Source: CAWIMX01 sp963792785 (GTDB lineage Bacteria; Acidobacteriota; Vicinamibacteria; Vicinamibacterales; CAVVIG01). Taken from it: a DNA stretch of 64,000 nucleotides. Positions 1 through 9,213 of this stretch are shown here, in pieces; positions within the stretch are counted from its first letter, which is position 1, and each line of letters begins with the position of its first letter. The notes below the pieces were generated by a model, which was not told where the DNA came from, did not search any database, and saw nothing but the letters and a program-made list of their open reading frames with translations. The position numbers and the translations under genes are program-made. The stretch covers positions 930,001 through 994,000 of the forward strand of contig CAWBXO010000001.1 in assembly GCA_963792785.1 (NCBI GenBank), in the 5' to 3' direction.

Positions 1-894
1 CTCCGGATCGGCCAGCGCGTGCGCCCGCACAGGCACTTGCACCCCGAAGAGCGGCGTCACCACGTGCCGGCCGAACAGGTGCTTGTACCGCCCATCGTCC
101 GGATGCGCGACCAGCGCCACGCAGGCCGGGATCAGCTCCGGCCGTGTGGTGTCGATTTCAATAAAGGTCCGTCCAGCGTCAGCCGGACCGTCAGCCAGCG
201 CGAACCGGATCCGGTGGTACGCCGACGGCACGTCCCGATCCTCGAGCTCGGCCTGGGCCACGGCCGTGCGGAAGTCCACGTCCCACAGCGTGGGCGCCTC
301 GACCTGGTACGCGAGGCCGCGCGCGAGCAGGTGGAGGAACGCCCGCTGCGACACCGTCTGCGCGCGCGTGCCGATCGTGGCGTAGGTCATGCCCCAGTCC
401 ACCGACAGGCCCAGGTGCCGCCACAGATGCTCGAACGCCTTCTCGTCCTCGGCCGTGAGCCGGGCGCACAGCTCGATGAAGTTCGGGCGCGACACCGACA
501 CCGGCTGCTTCCCCGGCTTCTCGGGCGGCGTGAACGACGCGTCGTACGGGAGCGTGGGATCGCAGCGCACGCCGAAGTAGTTCTGCACGCGGCGCTCGGT
601 CGGCAGGCCGTTGTCGTCCCAGCCCATCGGGTAGAAGACGGCGCGGCCGCGCATCCGTTGAAAGCGCGCGATGACGTCGGTGTGCGTGTAGGAGAAAACG
701 TGGCCGACGTGCAGCGATCCGCTCACCGTGGGCGGCGGCGTGTCGATCGCGTAGACCTCGCTCCGCTCGCGCGACCGGTCGAACCGGTAGGTCCCGTCGG
801 TCTCCCACCGCTCCATCCACTTCGCTTCGAGACCTTCGAGCGCAGGCTTGTCAGGGAGACGCAGGCGGGTGGCGTCGAAGGGCAGCAAGGGCAT
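1..894 (-). CDS. valS: Valyl-tRNA synthetase, N-terminal part (cut by window edge)
   Basis: This class I aminoacyl-tRNA synthetase charges tRNA-Val in the cytoplasm. The minus-strand frame opens at an ATG at 894 and runs off the left edge, so only the first 298 residues are visible. The ATP-binding HIGH signature appears as HVGH at residues 62-65, inside the conserved block PPPTVSGSLHVGHVFSYTH. It is followed by GWDDNGLPTERRVQNYFGV, which is typical of the ValS branch also seen in actinobacteria. The editing (CP1) domain begins near the edge. The KMSKS loop and anticodon-binding domain lie outside the window. A repeat array (915-1022) separates the gene from the response regulator upstream. 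Confidence 0.93.
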   Translation of the reverse strand, partial: MPLLPFDATRLRLPDKPALEGLEAKWMERWETDGTYRFDRSRERSEVYAIDTPPPTVSGSLHVGHVFSYTHTDVIARFQRMRGRAVFYPMGWDDNGLPTERRVQNYFGVRCDPTLPYDASFTPPEKPGKQPVSVSRPNFIELCARLTAEDEKAFEHLWRHLGLSVDWGMTYATIGTRAQTVSQRAFLHLLARGLAYQVEAPTLWDVDFRTAVAQAELEDRDVPSAYHRIRFALADGPADAGRTFIEIDTTRPELIPACVALVAHPDDGRYKHLFGRHVVTPLFGVQVPVRAHALADPE

Positions 895-914
895 CGGGAG
901 ATCGTATCAAAGAA

Positions 915-1022
915 GGTGCTGGGTGCTGGGGTGCTGGGGTGCTGGGGTGCTGGGTGCGATGTCCCGCTGTCCAAGCTCCGAGCACCAGGCACCTAGCACC
1001 TAGCACCCAGCACCTAAGCACC
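915..1022. repeat. Inverted array of GGTGCTG words at a gene 3' end
   Basis: The left arm (915-957) is a run of GGTGCTGG units. The right arm (981-1022) is the complementary run, with units such as AGCACCTAGCACC. The two arms can fold into a long imperfect hairpin. It lies directly after the stop of the response-regulator gene and before valS, so it may act as a terminator. It has no T-run and contains no gene. Confidence 0.75.
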
Positions 1023-1961
1023 CTATTTCACTTGCGCCTTGATCCGGTCGATTTCTTCCCGCACGAGCCGCTCGGCAATCTGGGAGACGAGGTCCGACAC
1101 GGTGTCGCGGACGACGCGATCCGTCAGGCGGGTCAGCACGCGCTGCACCACCTCCTCGATCATCTCCTCGGTGACGACGGGCGGCGCGGGCGGCGGGGGC
1201 ACGGGCCAGTCGGCGGGCTCCGCGGCCGTCGGGTCCGTGCGTTCGGCGGCGAGGATCGCGGCGAACGCGTCGCTCAGCGCCGGCAGTGGCGGCAGCGCCA
1301 CGGCCGGTGCGGCGGCGGGCGCGGGCGCCGCGGGCGCCTCCGCCCGCGGCCACGCCGGAACCTGCGGCTCTTCCACGACAGGCGATACGGGCACGACCGC
1401 CGGCGCGGGCGGCGCCGGACGCTCGTCGAGCGTGGCGAACGCGGCGTCGAGCCGGTCGAAGTAGTCGTCCACGGCGGGGTCGGCGGCCGCCGGGGGCCTT
1501 CCTTGTCCCTGCGCGCGCGGCTCGGGAACATCGGGCAGCGCCCAGCCTGCGTCGGCCATCGGGGCCACCGGGGCGCCCGCCGCCGCCTCCGCGGGCCGGT
1601 CGAGCAGCTCGCGCACGCGCTGGATCACGAGCTGTGGCTCGAACGGCTTGGCCAGCACGCCGTCGCAGCCGGCTTCGCGCGCGCGCGCCTCGTCGATCGG
1701 TTCGAACGCGCCCGTGAGGAGCAGGACGGGAATGTGCGCGAGCGCGGGCGTGCCCTTGATGTGCGCGGCCACGTCGTACCCGCTCCGGCCCGGCATCCCG
1801 ACGTCGGCCAGGACGATATCCGGCGGGTCCGACTCGATGCGGGCGATCGCCTCGTCGCCGTCGCTCACCGGGATCACCTGAATGTCCTCGTCGGCGAACG
1901 TCAGCTCGATGACGCGCTGGATCGTGACGCTGTCGTCGGCCAGGAGGAGGGTTCGCGGCAT
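1023..1961 (-). CDS. Response regulator: receiver domain, Pro/Ala-rich linker, C-terminal helical segment
   Basis: The N-terminal ~120 residues form a CheY-like receiver. It starts with PRTLLLADDSVTIQRVIELT (acidic pair DD), has the likely phospho-acceptor Asp in PPDIVLADVGMPG and the conserved Lys in VLAKPFEPQ. A low-complexity Ala/Pro-rich linker of about 120 residues follows. The C-terminus is an amphipathic, coiled-coil-like helix beginning TEEMIEEVVQRVLTRLTDRV. There is no DNA-binding or enzymatic output domain. The layout resembles FrzS- or PilG-like regulators that act by protein-protein contact. The ATG at 1961 lies 3 bp after the stop of the mutase small subunit, so the two are probably co-transcribed. 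The partner histidine kinase is not in the window. Confidence 0.85.
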   Translation of the reverse strand: MPRTLLLADDSVTIQRVIELTFADEDIQVIPVSDGDEAIARIESDPPDIVLADVGMPGRSGYDVAAHIKGTPALAHIPVLLLTGAFEPIDEARAREAGCDGVLAKPFEPQLVIQRVRELLDRPAEAAAGAPVAPMADAGWALPDVPEPRAQGQGRPPAAADPAVDDYFDRLDAAFATLDERPAPPAPAVVPVSPVVEEPQVPAWPRAEAPAAPAPAAAPAVALPPLPALSDAFAAILAAERTDPTAAEPADWPVPPPPAPPVVTEEMIEEVVQRVLTRLTDRVVRDTVSDLVSQIAERLVREEIDRIKAQVK

Positions 1962-1964
1962 CGG

Positions 1965-2363
1965 TTAGACCTTCGCCCGCACGTGCGCCTGAATGAAGTC
2001 CACGATCTCCTGCATCGGCGTTCCCGGCTGAAAGATGCCCTTCACACCGAGGGCCTTCAGGTTCGGGATGTCCTGATCGGGAATGATCCCGCCGACCAGC
2101 ACCAGCACGTCGTCCAGGCCCTTCTCGCGCAGCAGCTCCATCAGCCGCGGCGCGATGTGGTTGTGGGCGCCCGACAGGATCGAGAGGCCAATCACGTCGG
2201 CGTCTTCCTGCAGCGCGGCCGACGCGATCTGCTCCGGGGTCTGCCGCAAGCCGGTGTAGATCACCTCCATGCCCGCGTCGCGCAGCGCGCGCGCGATCAC
2301 CTTGGCACCGCGATCGTGCCCGTCCAGCCCCGGCTTGGCGATGACCACCCTCAGTTTGCGCAT
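1965..2363 (-). CDS. Methylmalonyl-CoA mutase family, cobalamin-binding subunit
   Basis: This 132-residue protein is a stand-alone B12-binding domain. It carries the base-off signature as DGHDRGAKV near residue 14, where the His ligates cobalt. The downstream SILSGAH and VLVGGIIPDQD blocks contact the nucleotide tail. It is the small partner of the catalytic subunit encoded immediately upstream (7 bp gap). Together they would interconvert methylmalonyl-CoA and succinyl-CoA in propionate and branched-chain metabolism. The split into two polypeptides matches the archaeal-type and some bacterial mutases. Substrate choice (methylmalonyl, isobutyryl or another acyl-CoA) cannot be fixed from this subunit. 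Confidence 0.93.
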   Translation of the reverse strand: MRKLRVVIAKPGLDGHDRGAKVIARALRDAGMEVIYTGLRQTPEQIASAALQEDADVIGLSILSGAHNHIAPRLMELLREKGLDDVLVLVGGIIPDQDIPNLKALGVKGIFQPGTPMQEIVDFIQAHVRAKV

Positions 2364-2370
2364 CGGTCCC

Positions 2371-4035
2371 CTAGATTATCGGCACTTCCGTGTATTCTCC
2401 CCAGACCTGCCGCAGCGCGTCGCACATCTCCCCCACCGTGGCGGAGGCCCGCACGGCCTCCAGGATGGGCGGCATCAGGTTCTCCGTGCCCGAGGCGGCC
2501 CGGCGCAGGCCCTCCAGGGCCTCGGCCAGCCGCGTGGCGTCGCGCGTCTGCCGCAGCCGCTCGAGGCGCTCCAGCTGGCGGGCGCCGGCCTCCTCGTCGA
2601 TGTAGAGGGTCGGCGGCGCCGGCTCCTCGTCCTCGACGAAATCGTTCACGCCTACGATCGTCCGCTCGCCCCGCTCGACGGACTGCTGGAAGCGGTAGGA
2701 CGCCTCGGCAATCTCGCGCTGCGGGAAACCCTGCTCGACGGCTGCCACCATGCCGCCCAGCTCGTCGATGCGGCGGAAGTAGTCGCGCGCCTCGGCCGCG
2801 AGATCGCGCGTGAGCGCCTCGACGAAATACGAGCCGCCCAGCGCGTCGACCGCGTTCACCACGCCACTCTCGTAGGCCAGGATCTGCTGCGTCCGCAGGG
2901 CGAGGGTCGCGGCCTCCTCGGTCGGCAGCGCCAGCGCCTCGTCGAGCGAGTTGGTGTGCAGCGAGTTCGCGCCGCCGAGCACCGCCGAGAGCGCCTGGAT
3001 CGCCGTGCGCACGACGTTGTTGTACGGCTGCTGGGCGGTGAGCGACACGCCCGCGGTCTGCGCGTGGAAGCGCAGCTTGAGCGACCGCTCGCTCGTCGCC
3101 CCGAAGCGCTCCCGCATCGCCTCGGCCCACAGGAGCCGGGCCGCTCGGTACTTCGCGATCTCCTCGAAGAAGTCGCTGTGCGCGTTGAAGAAGAACGAGA
3201 TCCGCGGCACGAAGTCGTCCACGTCGAGGCCCGCGTCCACGCCCCACTGCACGTACTCGATGCCGTCGCGCAGCGTGAACGCCAGCTCCTGCGCCGCCGT
3301 CGAGCCGGCCTCGCGGATGTGGTACCCGCTCACCGAGATCGTGTTCCACCGCGGCACCTCGCGCGCCGAGAACGCGAAGATGTCGGTGATGATCCGCATC
3401 GAGGGCCGCGGCGGGAAGATGTATTCCTTCTGCGCGATGAATTCCTTGAGGATGTCGTTCTGGATCGTGCCCGAGAGCGCGTCCCACGACACGCCCTGCC
3501 GCTCGGCCACGACGAGGTACATCGCGAAGATCATCGCCGCCGGCGAGTTGATCGTCATCGACGTCGTGATCCCGCCGAGCGGGATCCCGTCGAAGAGGTC
3601 CTCCATGTCGGCGAGCGACGTGATGTTCACGCCGCACTTCCCGACCTCGCCGAGCGACAGGGCGTGGTCCGGGTCGCGGCCCATCAGCGTCGGCAAGTCG
3701 AACGCCACGCTGAGGCCCGTGCCGCCCGCCTTGAGGAGCGCCTTGTAGCGCGCGTTGGTCTCCGCCGGCGTGCCGTAGCCGGCGAACTGGCGCATCGTCC
3801 AGAGCTTGCCGCGATAGCCGGTCGCGTGGATGCCGCGCGTGTAGGGGAAGACGCCCGGGTCGGCGACGTCGCGGCCGTAGGCGATGTCGGCCACGTCCTC
3901 GGCCGCGTAGAGCCGATCGATCGCGCGGCCCGAGATCGTCTCGAACGTCCCGGCGCGCTCGCCCGAGCGCTCGAGCGCCGGCGCGAGCGTCTCACGCTCC
4001 CAGCGCCGCTTGCCCGTCTCTGCCGCGATTTTCAC
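2371..4035 (-). CDS. Methylmalonyl-CoA mutase family, catalytic (large) subunit
   Basis: This 554-residue TIM-barrel subunit of a B12-dependent acyl-CoA mutase lacks the cobalamin domain, which is supplied by the next gene. Conserved blocks include PYTRGIHATGYRGKLWTMRQ, FAGYGTPAETN, GLSVAFDLPTLMGRDPD and GGITTSMTINSPAA. The chosen start is a GTG at 4035. A perfect TATAAT lies six bases upstream of it (4042-4047, minus strand), and there is no Shine-Dalgarno sequence, so the transcript may be leaderless. The gene leads a three-gene run (large subunit, small subunit, response regulator) with gaps of 3-7 bp. Methylmalonyl-CoA is the default substrate; isobutyryl-CoA is not excluded. Confidence 0.93.
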   Translation of the reverse strand: MKIAAETGKRRWERETLAPALERSGERAGTFETISGRAIDRLYAAEDVADIAYGRDVADPGVFPYTRGIHATGYRGKLWTMRQFAGYGTPAETNARYKALLKAGGTGLSVAFDLPTLMGRDPDHALSLGEVGKCGVNITSLADMEDLFDGIPLGGITTSMTINSPAAMIFAMYLVVAERQGVSWDALSGTIQNDILKEFIAQKEYIFPPRPSMRIITDIFAFSAREVPRWNTISVSGYHIREAGSTAAQELAFTLRDGIEYVQWGVDAGLDVDDFVPRISFFFNAHSDFFEEIAKYRAARLLWAEAMRERFGATSERSLKLRFHAQTAGVSLTAQQPYNNVVRTAIQALSAVLGGANSLHTNSLDEALALPTEEAATLALRTQQILAYESGVVNAVDALGGSYFVEALTRDLAAEARDYFRRIDELGGMVAAVEQGFPQREIAEASYRFQQSVERGERTIVGVNDFVEDEEPAPPTLYIDEEAGARQLERLERLRQTRDATRLAEALEGLRRAASGTENLMPPILEAVRASATVGEMCDALRQVWGEYTEVPII

Positions 4036-4041
4036 AAAGGA

Positions 4042-4063
4042 ATTATATGGAAGTTCCTTCCAT
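4042..4063 (-). promoter_or_regulatory. -10 element TATAAT and short inverted repeat upstream of the mutase operon
   Basis: A consensus TATAAT (complement of 4042-4047) ends six bases before the GTG start of the mutase gene. Overlapping it is the perfect inverted repeat ATGGAAG-TTC-CTTCCAT (4047-4063), which could be an operator. No clear -35 box was found. Confidence 0.45.
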
Positions 4064-4124
4064 CGTGCCTTCGCGCCTTCGTGGCTGGTATCGGATCCGC
4101 CCGTAGTAGCATGGATTCAAGCTT

Positions 4125-5375
4125 ATGGGCGCCAACTCATCCGTGTTCTCGGAGATGCTCGAGGAGTTCGACGTGGCCGCGCGGCTGCTGGAGCTCGACC
4201 CGGGCATCTGGAAGATCCTCACCCACCCCAAGCGGCAGATCACGGTGAGCTGCCCCGTGCAGCTCGACAACGGACAGATCGAGGTCTTCACCGGCTACCG
4301 CGTCCAGTACAGCATCACGCTCGGGCCGGCCAAGGGCGGCATCCGCTACCATCCCGACGTCACGCTCGACGAGGTCACCGCGCTCGCCGCGTGGATGACG
4401 TGGAAGTGCGCCGTCGCGCACATCCCCTTCGGCGGCGGCAAGGGCGGGGTCATCTGCGACCCGACGAAGATGTCGCCGCGCGAGATCGAGGCGCTCACGC
4501 GCCGCTACTGTTCGGAGATTTTCGACGTCATCGGCCCCGAGAAGGACATCCCCGCGCCCGACGTGAACACCGACGAGCAGGTGATGGCCTGGTTCATGGA
4601 CACCTACAGCATGCACGTCGGCCACACCGAGACGGCCGTCGTCACCGGCAAACCGCTCGAGATGGGCGGTTCGCTCGGCCGCCGCGACGCCACCGGCCGC
4701 GGCGTGATGATCGCCGCGCGCGAGGCGTGCCGCTACCTCGGCCGCGACATCGCCAAGGCGACGGTCGCCGTCCAGGGCTTCGGCAACGTGGGCTCCGTGT
4801 CGGCGCGGCTGCTCGCGGGCGTCGGCTCGAAGATCGTCGCGATCACCGACTGGCAGGGCGGCGTCTACAACGCCAAGGGCCTCGACCTCGAGAAGCTCGC
4901 CGCCTTCAAGGCCGAACACCGGACCGTCGCGGGCTTCCCCGGGGGCGACAGCCTCTCCAACCAGCAGCTCTTCGCGCTCGACGTCGACGTGCTGATCCCG
5001 GCCGCGCTCGAGAACCAGATCACAATCGAGAACGCACCCACGATCCGCGCCAAGGTGATCATCGAAGGCGCCAACGGCCCGACCACGCCTGAAGCGAACG
5101 ACTACCTGCACGAGAATGGCTTCTTCCTCGTGCCGGACATCCTCGCCAACGGCGGCGGCGTGACGGCCTCGTACTTCGAGTGGGTGCAGGACCGCTACGG
5201 GTACTTCTGGACCGAGAACGAGGTGAACGAGCGGCTGGAGCAGAAAATGCATCAGGCGTTCCACGCGGTGGTCGCCCTGAAGGATCAGCACAAGGTGGAC
5301 ATGCGGACCGCGGCGTACATGCTCGGCATCCAGCGCGTCGCGACCGTCACCAAGCTCCGCGGGATGTACGCCTAG
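4125..5375 (+). CDS. gdhA: Glutamate (Glu/Leu/Phe/Val) dehydrogenase
   Basis: This 416-residue enzyme reversibly deaminates glutamate to 2-oxoglutarate and ammonia using NAD(P). The N-terminal dimerisation and substrate domain contains GPAKGGIRYHPDVTLDEV and the catalytic-lysine block MTWKCAVAHIPFGGGKGGV. The Rossmann domain contains VAVQGFGNVGS. The length fits the hexameric family. The gene is divergent from the mutase operon and converges with the VWFA gene, overlapping its stop by 4 bp. A TAGCAT at 4107-4112 could be its -10 box. Specificity for glutamate over branched-chain amino acids is assumed from the family norm. Confidence 0.95.
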   Translation: MGANSSVFSEMLEEFDVAARLLELDPGIWKILTHPKRQITVSCPVQLDNGQIEVFTGYRVQYSITLGPAKGGIRYHPDVTLDEVTALAAWMTWKCAVAHIPFGGGKGGVICDPTKMSPREIEALTRRYCSEIFDVIGPEKDIPAPDVNTDEQVMAWFMDTYSMHVGHTETAVVTGKPLEMGGSLGRRDATGRGVMIAAREACRYLGRDIAKATVAVQGFGNVGSVSARLLAGVGSKIVAITDWQGGVYNAKGLDLEKLAAFKAEHRTVAGFPGGDSLSNQQLFALDVDVLIPAALENQITIENAPTIRAKVIIEGANGPTTPEANDYLHENGFFLVPDILANGGGVTASYFEWVQDRYGYFWTENEVNERLEQKMHQAFHAVVALKDQHKVDMRTAAYMLGIQRVATVTKLRGMYA

Positions 5376-7099
5376 TAGTTGACGCGGAAGGACACGCGAT
5401 CGTGCGCCTCGCCCGCGGGGGCCGTGGCCTCGAGCTCCAGCGAGTAAGTCCCCTGCGCGAGGCTCGCCAGCGGCAGATCGACCTGGAACATCCCGGGCTC
5501 TCCGGGTCCGGGCTCGACGTCGAGGCTGCGCAGCACGCCGCCGTCGGGCCCGAGCAGCCGCGCGGACGCGTGAATCTCGCCCTCGGCATACACCGGGAAT
5601 CGAACGAGCAGCCGCTCGGTGCGCCGGAACTCGCGTGACGCCGAGGGCGGCGCGGCCGGATCCGCCACCAACTCGCGATAATCCCGCCCGGTGAACGTTC
5701 GCACGACCGCCGCCGATCCCATCGTCACTGCGCCCTCGAGCGACCGCACCGTGATCGCGCGCACGTCCTGATCGAGTTCCTCGCCCGTCGCCCCGCCGCG
5801 CACGGACATGCGCAGCCGCAGCCGTCCGGGCGGCGCGTCGAACACCGCCTGCGCGCGCCCGTCCTCCCCCACGCTGCCGGGGGTCGCGGGCGCCACCTCG
5901 CCCTGGAAGATCGGCGCGTCGTCGTCCTCACCCAGCACTTCCACGACCAGCCGTGACGCGTCGGGCCGAGCGACGGCTCCGCGGCGCGACGTGAGGCTCG
6001 GGATGCGGCGCGACGGCTCCCACACGAACGTCACGCGCGTCGTGCCGCCGGGGCCGCGCGAGAACCCGAACCAGGGCGTGATGAGCGGGCTGGTGTGGTA
6101 CACCTCGTTGAACGGCGACGGCGCGGGGGGCGCGGCCGCTTCGGCCAGCAGCCGATCCACGGCCGCGGAGCGCGCCCAATACCCGGGGCGCGCGCGGACG
6201 ACGGCCTGCGGGCGCGACACCGAGATCGACACCTGATGGAACTGGCCGTCGTTGTCGTGTGACGGTTCATACGACAGCCAGTAATAGCCGCTCGCGTCGG
6301 CGGTCGCTTCCCGCAGCCCCGCCGCGAGATCGCCGCGCACGGCGCGGCCGTTCGTCTCGTCGGCGAGCCGGTCGAGCGGGCCGGGGTCGCCGGCGGTCGA
6401 CGGGTCCAGGGCGTACACCGCGACGCGCCCGCTGTTGGCCAGCCGCGCGACCGTCTCGACGCCCGCGGCGCGCGGGCCGCGCACGCCCGTGCCGGGCCCG
6501 ATGCCCTCGCTGATCACCACCAGCGTCTTGCGCCCCTCCTCCGCCTGGCCCAGCGCGTCGGTCAGCGCCGCCAGCGCCGACCACGACACCTGCGCGCGCG
6601 TGCGCTCCGCCACGCCTGGCGAGCGCGCGAGAAAGTTCTGCTCGAACGCCGTCCGCGCGCGGTAGTCGCCGCGCACGCCCTCGAACGACGCGGCGGCCGC
6701 CGAGGCCGCGGTGTGATCGTCGGAGAACCGGATCGACACGAGCGAGTCCAGCGGTTTCATCACGACGATGCGATCACCGGGCGCCAGCTCGCGCTCGAGA
6801 AAGGCTTCGACCGACGCGCGCACGCGCGCGGTGGCGTCGGCGTCGACGTGGTATTCGTCGAGGAAGACGCCGAACACGCGCCGCCCCTCGGCGCCGGCCC
6901 GGCGCAGTTCGGCGACGCCGCGCGGCACGCCGTCCTCCTGCACGACGACTTCACTGGGCTGGAGATCGGTGACGAGGCGGCCGCGGGCATCGGTCACGAG
7001 CACGTCCACGCCGACCGGCGTGCCGGCCGCGCGCGCGCCCGCCGGCAGCGCGAGCGCCGTCGCGGTCACCAGCAGGGTCAGGCGCGCGCGGATCGTCAT
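5372..7099 (-). CDS. Secreted VWFA-related domain protein (second of a pair)
   Basis: The 575-residue precursor starts with a signal peptide ending near AGARA (residue ~24). Next come a short beta-rich segment (VGVDVLVTDARGRLVTDLQP, VVVQEDGVPRGV) and a VWFA-like domain, then a long beta-sandwich C-terminus. This is the layout of the acidobacterial VWFA-related family. The metal-site motif expected as DxSxS reads DEYHV, so the canonical MIDAS looks lost. The ATG overlaps the stop of the upstream paralogue (TAATG), implying translational coupling. The two proteins align over most of their length (LVVISEG versus LLLVSEG, RARPGYWA in both) and arose by tandem duplication. Function is unknown; the location is probably periplasmic or extracellular. 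Confidence 0.85.
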   Translation of the reverse strand: MTIRARLTLLVTATALALPAGARAAGTPVGVDVLVTDARGRLVTDLQPSEVVVQEDGVPRGVAELRRAGAEGRRVFGVFLDEYHVDADATARVRASVEAFLERELAPGDRIVVMKPLDSLVSIRFSDDHTAASAAAASFEGVRGDYRARTAFEQNFLARSPGVAERTRAQVSWSALAALTDALGQAEEGRKTLVVISEGIGPGTGVRGPRAAGVETVARLANSGRVAVYALDPSTAGDPGPLDRLADETNGRAVRGDLAAGLREATADASGYYWLSYEPSHDNDGQFHQVSISVSRPQAVVRARPGYWARSAAVDRLLAEAAAPPAPSPFNEVYHTSPLITPWFGFSRGPGGTTRVTFVWEPSRRIPSLTSRRGAVARPDASRLVVEVLGEDDDAPIFQGEVAPATPGSVGEDGRAQAVFDAPPGRLRLRMSVRGGATGEELDQDVRAITVRSLEGAVTMGSAAVVRTFTGRDYRELVADPAAPPSASREFRRTERLLVRFPVYAEGEIHASARLLGPDGGVLRSLDVEPGPGEPGMFQVDLPLASLAQGTYSLELEATAPAGEAHDRVSFRVNY

Positions 7100-9198
7100 T
7101 AGCCGTCCACCCGGATGCCGACGTACTGCATGGCGGGCTGAGGCTCGGCCGGCGCGGAGATCTCGATCACGTAGTCGCCGGGCGCGAGGCCCGCCAGCGG
7201 CAGCTCGATCTCGGCCGGTTTGCCGGGGGTCGCGGGCGGCGCCACGTCGAGATCCTGCATCGCATCGCCGGCCCGGTTCAGCAGGCGCGCCGACAGGGAG
7301 GGCGCCGCGCCGTACACCGGCACGCGCACCAGCAGGCGCTCGGCGCGGTTGAATTCGTGGCCGATCGCGGGGATCGGATCGACCTCCGCCTTCAGGTCCG
7401 CCATTTGACGGACCGTGCGCGCACGGTACACCACCGGCGTGCCGATCACCGCGTCGGAGCTGGTCAGATCCGGCACGTCGACATCGCGCACTTCGCTGTC
7501 GAGCGTCGACTGGTCCCCGCTCTCGACCGTCACGCGCAGGTGCATCAGACCGGGCGGGACATCGAAGTTCACGCGCGCCGGCCCCGGCGCGGTTCCGGTG
7601 GCCGGCGGCGGCGCGCTCGGCACCCGCCCGCGGTACAGCGGCGTCCCATCGTCGCCCAGCGCCATCAGCGAGACGGCCGCGGCGACGTCGGTGTCCGGCG
7701 CGCCCGGCCGCACGGTCGGCTGCCACACGAAGGTGATCGTGGTCTTGCCGTCCCCGCCGCGCGACGTGCCGATCCACGACTGGATCACGCGCTTTCGGAG
7801 CGGCTCCGCCACGACGGCGAGCGCCCTCGATACGCCCGGGGGCGGGCCCGCCTTGCGCGGCGCGAGCGCGCGCTCCGCGTTCTCCCTGGTGATGGCCCAG
7901 TAGCCCGGGCGCGCGCGCACCTGCACGTTCGCCCGCTTCACCTTCACCTCGATCTTGTGGAACTTGCCGTCGGTCGGCGCGGCGGCCGAGTCGTAGCCAA
8001 GCAGGTAGTAGGCGCTGGAGTCACGGACGATCTGGTCGAGGCCGGGCGCGATGTCGTTGCGGTTGATGATCGCGCGGCCGTCGGTATCGTCGCCGAGCGT
8101 GCGCAGCGTGTCCTGCGTGGTGTGCAGGTACTGGTTGCCGGCCTGCTGGCCGATGTTGTCCTGGATGTCGAACTCGGAGGTGGCCAGCCCGCGCGGATCG
8201 ATGGCATAGATCGATACGTTGTTCTTGTTCGCGACGTCCGTGATGTACCGCAGCTCCTCCTGCATCTCGGTCGCCGAGAAGAACGACGCGCGCTCCTCGA
8301 GGGGATCGTTGGTGCCGGCGAGCGGGTCGGCGTTCGGCGAGAGCGGGTCGACGCCGACGGTCGCGATGGCGCTGCGCCGCTGCGGCGGGACCATGTTCGT
8401 GTAGCCCTCGCTCACGAGCAGGAGCGACTTGCGGCCTTCCTTGAGCCCGCCCAGGTGCACGATGAGCGCCTCGAGGGCGGACAGCGACACGTCGTTGCGG
8501 ATGCGCTCCACCGTCTCGGTGGGGTACATCACGTAGCGCTGCTCGAAGTCGTTCATCGGGTTGTAGTCGTACTTGCGCCCGGTGAACTCCTGGAGCGCGC
8601 GCTCGATGGCGCTGTGGTTGCGGGTCAGGAGCACGCTCGAGATCGGCTGGAGCGGGTACATCACGCCGATCATGTCGGTCGGCCCGAGCCTGGTGGCGAC
8701 GAACTCCGCGAGCGAGTCGCGGATCCGCATGCTCGTCTCGCGCCGCACGTGGTAGTCGTCGAGGAACACCGCGAACACCCGCACGTCGTCGCGCGACGCC
8801 TCGGCGAGCTCGTCGGCGTCGCTGCGGATGGGCTGCGGCGGACCGTCGGGACCGGGCACGGCGCCGCCGTCGAGCTTGACGAGCTTGAACGTCGCGAGCG
8901 TCTGCGGCTTGCCGTCCTCGAAGACCTGGAAGTCGTTTTCGCTGAGGTTCTCGACCGGCTGGCCGTCCTTCGCCGACACGATCACGTCGACGCGGACGAA
9001 GTTGATGCCGGCGCGGAAGACGGGCTGCTGCTGGTCGGCCGACGGCTGGTCCGACGGCTGGTCTGGCGGCTGATTGGCCTGCGGCTGAGCTTGTGCGTCC
9101 GGCGCCGGAGCCGGCTGCTGCTGCGCATCGCCGCGTGCGCCGAGCGCCACGACGGCGATCGCCGCCATGCCGATGGCTTCACGGATCGGCCAGCGCAT
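7099..9198 (-). CDS. Secreted VWFA-related domain protein (first of a pair)
   Basis: This 699-residue protein has a signal peptide (MRWPIREAIGMAAIAVVALG) and then a Gln/Pro/Asp-rich low-complexity stretch (residues ~27-55). A beta domain (GINFVRVDVIVSAKDGQPVE) precedes a VWFA-like domain and a long C-terminal region. As in its neighbour, the MIDAS position reads VFLDDYHVR rather than DxSxS. Conserved later motifs are SLLLVSEGYTNM and YAIDPRGL. The last base of its stop is the first base of the next gene's start. The pair is a typical acidobacterial secreted set of unknown role. The gap to the acyl-CoA dehydrogenase gene is only 15 bp, so the genes 9.2-13 kb may share transcription with it. 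Confidence 0.85.
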   Translation of the reverse strand: MRWPIREAIGMAAIAVVALGARGDAQQQPAPAPDAQAQPQANQPPDQPSDQPSADQQQPVFRAGINFVRVDVIVSAKDGQPVENLSENDFQVFEDGKPQTLATFKLVKLDGGAVPGPDGPPQPIRSDADELAEASRDDVRVFAVFLDDYHVRRETSMRIRDSLAEFVATRLGPTDMIGVMYPLQPISSVLLTRNHSAIERALQEFTGRKYDYNPMNDFEQRYVMYPTETVERIRNDVSLSALEALIVHLGGLKEGRKSLLLVSEGYTNMVPPQRRSAIATVGVDPLSPNADPLAGTNDPLEERASFFSATEMQEELRYITDVANKNNVSIYAIDPRGLATSEFDIQDNIGQQAGNQYLHTTQDTLRTLGDDTDGRAIINRNDIAPGLDQIVRDSSAYYLLGYDSAAAPTDGKFHKIEVKVKRANVQVRARPGYWAITRENAERALAPRKAGPPPGVSRALAVVAEPLRKRVIQSWIGTSRGGDGKTTITFVWQPTVRPGAPDTDVAAAVSLMALGDDGTPLYRGRVPSAPPPATGTAPGPARVNFDVPPGLMHLRVTVESGDQSTLDSEVRDVDVPDLTSSDAVIGTPVVYRARTVRQMADLKAEVDPIPAIGHEFNRAERLLVRVPVYGAAPSLSARLLNRAGDAMQDLDVAPPATPGKPAEIELPLAGLAPGDYVIEISAPAEPQPAMQYVGIRVDG

Positions 9199-9213
9199 GT
9201 TTTGATTCTAAGA

